This document shows positions 7,505 through 12,380 of a stretch of 12,380 nucleotides of DNA, one piece after another. This DNA is from Acidobacteriaceae bacterium (GTDB taxonomy: Bacteria > Acidobacteriota > Terriglobia > Terriglobales > Acidobacteriaceae): positions 1-12,380 of the forward strand of contig PLBX01000533.1 of the NCBI GenBank assembly GCA_003135495.1, read 5' to 3'. Made by a program: the position numbers and the translations under genes. The notes under the pieces were generated by a model. It searched no databases, was not told the origin of the DNA, and worked only from the letters and a program-made list of their open reading frames with translations. How positions within the stretch are numbered: the stretch's first letter is position 1; every line of letters starts with the position of its first letter.

Positions 7505-10500
7505 TCAAAAGTAAAGCTTCAGAGCAAACTGTAACTGTCGCGCCGTATTCGCGGTACTCGTGACAGCTCCGAAATTAGGAGCATCGTGGTTCGTCACCGG
7601 AACTGCCCACACCGGGGTGTTCGTGGCATTAAACATCTCAAAGCGAAATTCCAGACGCACTAGCTCTTTGATCGGGAACTGTCGGAAGATCGAGAGATCC
7701 AGACCCTTCGACCAGTCCGAACGAAGTGAGTCGCGCCCCAGGGTACCAAACGTGTATTGCGCTGGTAATTGGAATGCCGCAGTGTTAATCCACTCAGTTG
7801 GCGTCTTCGTGGCAGGATATGGGCTGCCCGTAAGATTGAGGCGCTCGTAACCGTAACCATTCCCGTAGTTGTAGTTGCCGGTGTTCGCAATATCCTTGCT
7901 GGTGCCAACGTCGAACGGAGTTCCCGAGCTCAACGACAGAACCCCGTTCAAGTTCCAGTTTCCGACCACGGCATTCACAAGGCTATTACTTGACGACAGC
8001 TTCTGGCCTTTGCCGAACGGAAGTGTGTAGACCCATGCGGCCGAAAAGATATGGGGGAGGTCGGTCGCGGAAGGTCCCCTGTCCGCCTGGAGATTATAGG
8101 GATTCTGGATGGAACACCCTTCGACTCCGTACCAACCCGAGCAGCCAAGGTCCAAACTCTTGGACCAGGTGTAGGAGATCAGGTAGGTCAAGCCGTGCCC
8201 CGAGCTCCCATGCATAGAGACTTGCAGAGCGTCATAGTCACTCTGGCCAACGCTGCGGTCGTAGGCGGTGGCACCAATGTAGTTGAACGGAGCACCGCAG
8301 TTGATGGCGGAAGCGCCGCAGTTGGTGGGAGTCGGGCCCGGTTGAATGCGGACGTTATAGGCGCCGCCTACGTCGAGTTTACGTCCCCTCGAGCCCACGT
8401 AGTTTACGGTGAGCACTGACTTTGAAGTGACTTGCTGTTGAACGCCGAAATTCCACTGATCCGCATAGGGCCGCTTCAAGTATGGGTCGGCAAACCAAGT
8501 GGACTGTGTGAACGGAGTTGGCGGGGTAACTGGCTGAGTCGTACCCAGGTGGAGCGGGTCTTCCGCTGTCGCGGTCGGGGGACCACTAGCTACCGGGTTC
8601 AGGTTGCTGGCTCCGAGTTGGTCCAAGCTGGGCCATGTTCCTTCAAAATTCTGGGCTGTCTGCGTGATGGCCGCCCAGTTGTCGTAGAAGCGTCCGTAGC
8701 CGCCTCGCAGAACCGTGTTCGGAAATATCTGGTAAGCCACCCCAATGCGAGGTTGCCAGTTGCTGAAATCGTTGTGGTAAATTGCCCCCCCACTCAGCGG
8801 CGTTACCACCACGTTAGCCGGAAGCGTTCCTCCCGGGATACACGGTGCGACGCCACACGGTGGTGCGTTTCGCGCCAGGACGTAGGTTCCGTTGCTGAAA
8901 TCCATGTCGCCCACGAAGTTGTTGGCGTGAGCCGCATCTCCGTAGATCGGCATCAGCGTAACGTCATAGCGCAGACCCAGATTGACACTCAGCTTGTGCG
9001 TGATTTTCCACTGATCCATACCGTAAAAACCGTCAACCCACCCACCGTGCTCGGTCTCGATCACATTTCGGCGTTGTGCCTCATTCGGATCCCCGAGGAG
9101 AAATGAAGCCAACGCATTTCCACCGAGGCCTGCCAAGTTCGCGGTGTTCCCAGCGGTGAATAGGTCGCTGGAATTCAAGTACAGCGCATTCGAGTTGTTG
9201 CTGGCGAAATCGGATCCGAATCGAAGGGTGTGGTGTCCGATGTTTTTCGTGAACTCACCTCCCGCTTCCCAGATGTCCGAGACTTTCGTGTCGTCGATCT
9301 GGGCGGCGCCGTGAGCGCTGGGGTTGGAATTCCCAATATAGCCTTGAATCACCACCTCGGGAATCATGGAAACGCCGCCGCGGAAATTTCCCGCAAAGTT
9401 CTGCGCGAACAGTTGAGTTCCGAGGCTGTTCGGGACACCCGGGTTACTGGAACCTTGGTCGATATTCACATTGGTACGCCCGAAGTGAGCTTCCAAGAGT
9501 GAATTGCTGGCGAACGAATGGATGTAGCTCACCGCGAGGTTATACCCGCTTGTAGTCTGATCGTGCAGCAAACCCTGGAACCCGCCAGAACCGGTCACCG
9601 GCTGGCGAAACTTGGTAAACCGTCCCCAAACGTTGTCCCGCTCGCTGAAACGATGATCGAGTCTCGCATTTGCTTCATCCTGCCGGGTGATTACCTTGGT
9701 CGGATCCTGGGCGTTGAAGCTGGCGTTGCCCGTGAGGTTGGGTGAGGGGAATATTTTTTGCGCATACGTCACCATGTTTTGATTAATCATGGTGCCCGGA
9801 ATCTTGTTGCAAGGTGTTCCTGCTGCCTGAATGTTGCCCGGCGCGGGCAGGGGGTTGCCCGAACTATCACACATGAAAGCCTGACCGCTGGGGTCGTACG
9901 GGTTGTAAATCTGCCCAGAGCCGACGGTGCTGGTCAGGTCTCCACCAAGTTCCGTGGCGGTGGGTGTGTTGTACTGACTGTTCGCCGCCGTGTGGTTGCG
10001 GAAGCCCTCGTAGCTTAGGTAAAAGAATGTTTTCTTTTGTCCGTGGTCACCCGGCACCCAAAGCGGGCCGCCAAAAGCAGCGCCAAATTGATTCTGCTGG
10101 AACGGAGTCACCGCACTGAGGAACGGGTTCCTAGCGTCAAAAGCCGTGTTGCGAATAAACTCCCACGCCGCTCCGTGGTACTTAGCCGTCCCGGACTTCG
10201 TGACCACGTTGACCACACCGCCCAGCACGCCGCCGAACGAGGCGTCGTCATTGTGCGACTGCACCTTGAACTCTTCGATGTCATCCACGATGGGTGGCAC
10301 GGCATAGGTGCTTCCGAACGAGCCCTGGTTATTCACACCATCCAGCAAGTAGAGGTTGCTGCGGTTTGACTGGCCGTTGATTGCTGGATAGGAGAATGTG
10401 CCAACGGGATTCGACCAGACCCCGCCGCTGGTGGCGGAGTTCTGCGACACATTAACGGTGCTCACACCGGGAGTGAGGTTGAGCATCTGGGTAAAATTCC

Positions 10501-10969
10501 GTCCATTCAAGGGCAAGTCGTTGACCTGCGACTTGACGATGGCCTCGCCCAGTTCCGAAGTAGATGTCTCCAGAGCGGCAGCCGTCGCCTGTACCTCGAC
10601 CGTCTCCTGCATCGAACCCGCGCTGAGCGCCAGGTCAACGGTGGCCGTTTGATTGACATTCAGACTGAGGTTGGTCACTTCCGTGCGAAAGCCGGTCTTG
10701 GTGACTTTCACGGAGTACTCACCGGGATGGATCTGTGAGATCACGTACGCGCCCACACTGTTCGTGGTGGTGGTTTGGTCCAGGTTGGTTGCGTTGGCGT
10801 GCAGCACAACCGTTGCGTCAGGAATTACCGCCCCGGTTGAATCGCGCACCGTGCCGTTGATCGTTGCCGTTGCTTGTGCGTTAGCTCTCGGGGGAGAGGC
10901 AAGGCCAGCAAACACAACCAAGAATACGAACCACAGGTTCACAGTCGTCGGGCATTTCCCACGTGTCAT
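7505..10969 (-). CDS. Oar-like TonB-dependent outer-membrane receptor with carboxypeptidase-regulatory domain
   Basis: A 1154-residue outer-membrane protein. Residues 1-31 are a signal peptide (hydrophobic core at 11-24, likely cleavage after ANA). Residues about 34-115 are a carboxypeptidase-regulatory-like beta-sandwich (INGTVRDSTGAVIPDATV through YSVKVTKTGF). Residues about 135-260 are the plug, with LPLNGRNFTQMLNLTPGV, the LYLLDGVNNQG segment and GGVVNVVTKSG. The rest is the beta-barrel, ending in LKLYF with the terminal Phe typical of barrel insertion. Length and order match the large acidobacterial Oar/CarboxypepD_reg receptor family, thought to import oligosaccharides or other large nutrients. 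The ligand cannot be read from sequence; the fucose genes downstream suggest a fucose-containing glycan. The ATG at 10969 is preceded by AGGAGG with a 7-base spacer; the frame is open to 11113 but only adds non-signal sequence. No SusD-type partner gene is present in the window. Confidence 0.92.
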   Translation of the reverse strand: MTRGKCPTTVNLWFVFLVVFAGLASPPRANAQATATINGTVRDSTGAVIPDATVVLHANATNLDQTTTTNSVGAYVISQIHPGEYSVKVTKTGFRTEVTNLSLNVNQTATVDLALSAGSMQETVEVQATAAALETSTSELGEAIVKSQVNDLPLNGRNFTQMLNLTPGVSTVNVSQNSATSGGVWSNPVGTFSYPAINGQSNRSNLYLLDGVNNQGSFGSTYAVPPIVDDIEEFKVQSHNDDASFGGVLGGVVNVVTKSGTAKYHGAAWEFIRNTAFDARNPFLSAVTPFQQNQFGAAFGGPLWVPGDHGQKKTFFYLSYEGFRNHTAANSQYNTPTATELGGDLTSTVGSGQIYNPYDPSGQAFMCDSSGNPLPAPGNIQAAGTPCNKIPGTMINQNMVTYAQKIFPSPNLTGNASFNAQDPTKVITRQDEANARLDHRFSERDNVWGRFTKFRQPVTGSGGFQGLLHDQTTSGYNLAVSYIHSFASNSLLEAHFGRTNVNIDQGSSNPGVPNSLGTQLFAQNFAGNFRGGVSMIPEVVIQGYIGNSNPSAHGAAQIDDTKVSDIWEAGGEFTKNIGHHTLRFGSDFASNNSNALYLNSSDLFTAGNTANLAGLGGNALASFLLGDPNEAQRRNVIETEHGGWVDGFYGMDQWKITHKLSVNLGLRYDVTLMPIYGDAAHANNFVGDMDFSNGTYVLARNAPPCGVAPCIPGGTLPANVVVTPLSGGAIYHNDFSNWQPRIGVAYQIFPNTVLRGGYGRFYDNWAAITQTAQNFEGTWPSLDQLGASNLNPVASGPPTATAEDPLHLGTTQPVTPPTPFTQSTWFADPYLKRPYADQWNFGVQQQVTSKSVLTVNYVGSRGRKLDVGGAYNVRIQPGPTPTNCGASAINCGAPFNYIGATAYDRSVGQSDYDALQVSMHGSSGHGLTYLISYTWSKSLDLGCSGWYGVEGCSIQNPYNLQADRGPSATDLPHIFSAAWVYTLPFGKGQKLSSSNSLVNAVVGNWNLNGVLSLSSGTPFDVGTSKDIANTGNYNYGNGYGYERLNLTGSPYPATKTPTEWINTAAFQLPAQYTFGTLGRDSLRSDWSKGLDLSIFRQFPIKELVRLEFRFEMFNATNTPVWAVPVTNHDAPNFGAVTSTANTARQLQFALKLYF

Positions 10970-10976
10970 CGTTAAT

Positions 10977-11020
10977 CCTCCTCGCGACGAGGCAATCTCG
11001 ATCCAGTTGCCGGCGTCGCG
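10977..11020 (-). promoter_or_regulatory. Ribosome binding site of the TonB receptor with an abutting leader hairpin
   Basis: The minus strand carries AGGAGG at 10982-10977, seven bases before the ATG at 10969. Directly upstream is a GC-rich hairpin: CGCGACG (11020-11014) pairs with CGTCGCG (10989-10983), and inside it GGCAA (11011-11007) pairs with TTGCC (10995-10991), with an 11-base loop and a small 2:1 internal loop. The stem ends at the base next to the Shine-Dalgarno. Confidence 0.6.
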
Positions 11021-11082
11021 CTTGCACAATCTTGAATTTGTGTAAATCCTCACTATCGCTCCCAACTGAACCCTTCGGTGAC

Positions 11083-11113
11083 TGTGATCACACAGGTCAG
11101 TGATCCTAATCAC
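11083..11113. promoter_or_regulatory. Tandem dyads, possible operator at the receptor promoter
   Basis: Two inverted repeats lie side by side: a perfect 10-bp palindrome TGTGATCACA (11083-11092) and GTGATCCTAATCAC (11100-11113), with centres 19 bp apart. Read on the minus strand they share the 7-mer GTGTGAT (11093-11087 and 11115-11109), repeated at a 22-bp interval, about two helical turns. They fall just downstream of the predicted -10 of the receptor gene, a usual place for a repressor site. The TGTGA/TCACA halves also recall Crp/Fnr-type sites. The binding protein is unknown. Confidence 0.45.
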
Positions 11114-11116
11114 ACC

Positions 11117-11146
11117 TGCATACTACTGTTTTCGTACTAGAGTCAA
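11117..11146 (-). promoter_or_regulatory. Possible promoter of the TonB receptor gene
   Basis: On the minus strand TTGACT (11146-11141) is a good -35 match. It is followed by 18 bp and a weak -10, TATGCA (11122-11117). This would start transcription near 11110 and give a leader of about 140 bases containing the hairpin beside the Shine-Dalgarno. Confidence 0.35.
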
Positions 11147-11153
11147 GCAAAAA

Positions 11154-11241
11154 GTTTCATAAAATTGAATCTCGTTTCAATAGGTGATATATTGTTCCGC
11201 AATGCTGTGGCGCGGACAAGGAATGTTCCAACTATTGAAAC
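11154..11241. promoter_or_regulatory. GTTTCA/TGAAAC half-site cluster, candidate operators of the IclR-family regulator
   Basis: GTTTCAT at 11154-11160 and GTTTCAA at 11174-11180 form direct repeats exactly 20 bp apart. The 10-mer GTTTCAATAG (11174-11183) recurs as its exact reverse complement CTATTGAAAC at 11232-11241. The sites lie between the two divergent promoters, inside the regulator's promoter spacer, and in its leader. KdgR, an IclR-family regulator, is known to bind GTTTCA/TGAAAC-type half-sites, which makes self-regulation by the adjacent gene product plausible. Confidence 0.45.
11165..11193 (+). promoter_or_regulatory. Promoter of the IclR-family regulator gene
   Basis: TTGAAT (11165-11170), a 17-bp spacer, then TATATT (11188-11193): a near-consensus sigma70-type promoter. 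Transcription would start near 11200 and leave a leader of about 105 bases before the ATG at 11305. Confidence 0.65.
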
Positions 11242-11287
11242 ACCATCTCAAAGCAGACGCACCCGATCTGGCACTTCAATTTGGAAC
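11225..11287 (+). repeat. Inverted repeat in the regulator leader
   Basis: The arm at 11225-11239 (GTTCCAACTATTGAA) pairs with the arm at 11275-11287 (TTCAATTTGGAAC): 13 base pairs with a 2-base bulge and a 35-base loop. The 3' arm ends 7 bases before the GAGG Shine-Dalgarno (11295-11298). It could act as an RNA hairpin or as paired DNA half-sites. Confidence 0.5.
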
Positions 11288-11304
11288 GGCTAGTGAGGTT
11301 TGAA

Positions 11305-12141
11305 ATGCCCAAGGTAAGAAAGTCCGCGGCTGCACCGGTGGGAGTCATTTCCAAAGTATTGCGGATTCTGGAGGCCATCCAGGGGGCTCCTTCGGGATTG
11401 GGTCTCAAGACGATTTCTGATCTGACCGGTGTCAACAAGAGCACAGCCCATCGCTTTTTAAAACATCTGGAGCGAGAGAATTACCTGATTAGCACAGAAG
11501 ACGGAGCGTACTTGATTGGCCCGCGGTTCTGGCAAATGACCGCACATGTCAACCATCGCGCGACCCTGCAAGCGGTAGCCCGACCCATTCTGTGGGACCT
11601 GTGGAAAGCAACGCAGGAGACGGTCAATCTGGCGGTATTGGATCAGGAGACGGTGCTTTATGGCGACGTGATTGAGAGTCCACACGAGTTTCGACTGGCG
11701 TCACGGGTGGGCACTCGGCGTCCGCTTCACGCGACCGCATTAGGCAAGGCGCTGACCGCCTTTCTACCCGAGGAACAGAAACAGAATATTTTGAAAACCA
11801 TCACCTTCCAGGCGTCGACCCCGAAAACCATCATGAATCTGGTGCAGTTTCGCCAGGAACTGGAGAAAATTCACCAGCAAGGTTATGCCGTGGACAACGA
11901 AGAGGCAGTAACGGGCGCGCGCTGCGTAAGCGCCCCGATCCTCGATGCTGAAGGCCTGCCCATAGCTGCGATCAGTGTTTCCGGCCCTGTGACCCGAGTC
12001 ACCGCCAATCAAGTTCCCGCGCTCGCCGGAGCGGTCACTTCCGCTGCTTGCGCCATTTCAGTTGAACTGGGATTTTCTCCGCGCAACGCGGAATCGGCCA
12101 GCCTTCAACTCCCGGACAAGGTCAGCCCAGTGCGTAGTTAG
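11305..12141 (+). CDS. IclR-family transcriptional regulator
   Basis: A 278-residue cytoplasmic DNA-binding protein of normal family length. The N-terminal winged helix-turn-helix spans about 14-75 (SKVLRILEAI, LKTISDLTGVNKSTAHRFLK, wing near DGAYLIGP). The C-terminal IclR effector domain spans about 80-256, with RPLHATALGKALTAFL (139-154), GYAVDNEEAVTGARCVSAPI (193-212) and IAAISVSGP. Members sense small carbon-source metabolites, often sugar acids or aromatic acids, and act as repressors or activators. It is divergent from the TonB receptor gene and beside a probable fucose operon, so a fucose-derived sugar acid is a reasonable inducer guess, though unproven. The ATG at 11305 follows GAGG by six bases; a TTG at 11281 is in frame but adds eight poorly supported residues. 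Confidence 0.92.
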   Translation: MPKVRKSAAAPVGVISKVLRILEAIQGAPSGLGLKTISDLTGVNKSTAHRFLKHLERENYLISTEDGAYLIGPRFWQMTAHVNHRATLQAVARPILWDLWKATQETVNLAVLDQETVLYGDVIESPHEFRLASRVGTRRPLHATALGKALTAFLPEEQKQNILKTITFQASTPKTIMNLVQFRQELEKIHQQGYAVDNEEAVTGARCVSAPILDAEGLPIAAISVSGPVTRVTANQVPALAGAVTSAACAISVELGFSPRNAESASLQLPDKVSPVRS

Positions 12142-12380
12142 TCGGAACTTACGGGCTGTGCGGGCGCGCACTTTTTTGAGAGATCCCGGATGACGGTGTC
12201 CTGCGGAAATTTCTCCACTCCCTTGGCGACGACTTCGCAAGCCTCCTGGTTTCGGTTCGCCGAGAAGTTGACTGTCGCACTGAGGCGATAAAATTCGGCA
12301 TAGTAGGGAATCAATTGCATTCCTTGCTGCAAGATCTTCAGAGCGTCAGATTGGCGGTTGGCCGCAGCCAGCAACTCTGC
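12138..12380 (-). CDS. C-terminal end of a TPR-like protein, 5' end beyond the right edge
   Basis: An open minus-strand frame enters from the right edge and stops at TAA 12140-12138. About 80 residues are visible. They carry two helical-repeat units with TPR spacing (ALKILQQGMQLIPYYAEFYR and EACEVVAKGVEKFPQD) and a short Cys-containing tail ending APAQPVSSD. The protein is incomplete, so its function cannot be stated. A TTG at 12374 is an internal codon rather than a credible start, as the frame stays open to the edge. Its stop codon overlaps that of the regulator by convergent four-base overlap (12138-12141). Confidence 0.7.
   Translation of the reverse strand, partial: AELLAAANRQSDALKILQQGMQLIPYYAEFYRLSATVNFSANRNQEACEVVAKGVEKFPQDTVIRDLSKKCAPAQPVSSD
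12158..12177 (+). terminator. Intrinsic terminator of the regulator gene
   Basis: GTGCG (12158-12162), loop GGCG, CGCAC (12167-12171), then six Ts (12172-12177), beginning 17 bp after the regulator stop. This is a compact GC-rich stem plus U-tract oriented for the plus strand. It lies inside the 3' coding end of the convergent TPR gene. Confidence 0.7.

Noticed and set aside
8432..9106. 224-codon plus-strand open frame inside the receptor gene
   Set aside because: It lies wholly antisense to a well-supported TonB receptor, and no start signal or domain was seen.
10970..11113. N-terminal extension of the TonB receptor to 11113
   Set aside because: It would place 48 non-hydrophobic residues before a clear signal peptide. 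The ATG at 10969 has AGGAGG at 7 bases, and the extension covers the predicted leader hairpin and operator.

Overview
The window looks like chromosomal DNA from an acidobacterium (Acidobacteriota, probably class Terriglobia or a relative). This is inferred from gene content, not from a marker gene. The indicators are a very large 'Oar-like' TonB-dependent receptor with an N-terminal carboxypeptidase-regulatory domain, a two-haem cytochrome of the reaction-centre cytochrome c type with a C-terminal extension, a very long exported TPR protein, and moderately high G+C. No RNA gene, CRISPR array, transposase or phage gene was seen.

Layout, right to left along the minus strand. At 12138-12380 is the 3' end of a TPR protein that runs off the right edge. 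It converges with an IclR-family regulator gene (11305-12141, plus strand), and the two stop codons overlap. The regulator is divergent from a TonB-dependent receptor (7505-10969, minus). The 335-bp divergent spacer (10970-11304) holds a good promoter for the regulator, a weaker one for the receptor, several dyads, and a hairpin that abuts the receptor's Shine-Dalgarno. After a strong hairpin (7410-7452), probably the receptor's terminator, a tightly packed minus-strand gene train begins: exported TPR protein (4538-7222), short-chain dehydrogenase 2 (3699-4490, apparently with a CTG start), short-chain dehydrogenase 1 (2860-3642), FucP-type sugar/H+ symporter (1533-2849), di-haem cytochrome c (365-1510), and an open reading frame (1-423) that leaves the left edge. 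Gaps between the five complete genes are 47, 56, 10 and 22 bp with no terminator seen, so they are probably one operon.

Functional reading. Dehydrogenase 1 closely resembles the L-fucose dehydrogenase subfamily of SDR enzymes, and the transporter keeps the two acidic residues essential in E. coli FucP. Together they suggest the first steps of non-phosphorylative (oxidative) L-fucose catabolism: outer-membrane uptake of a fucose-containing ligand by the TonB receptor, inner-membrane import by FucP, and oxidation to the lactone by SDR1. SDR2 could be the later 2-keto-3-deoxy-L-fuconate dehydrogenase. The IclR-family protein is the obvious local regulator. The lactonase, fuconate dehydratase and diketo-fuconate hydrolase are not in the window. 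The TPR protein and cytochrome c are not part of any known fucose pathway, and their place in the same gene train is the most unusual feature of the locus.
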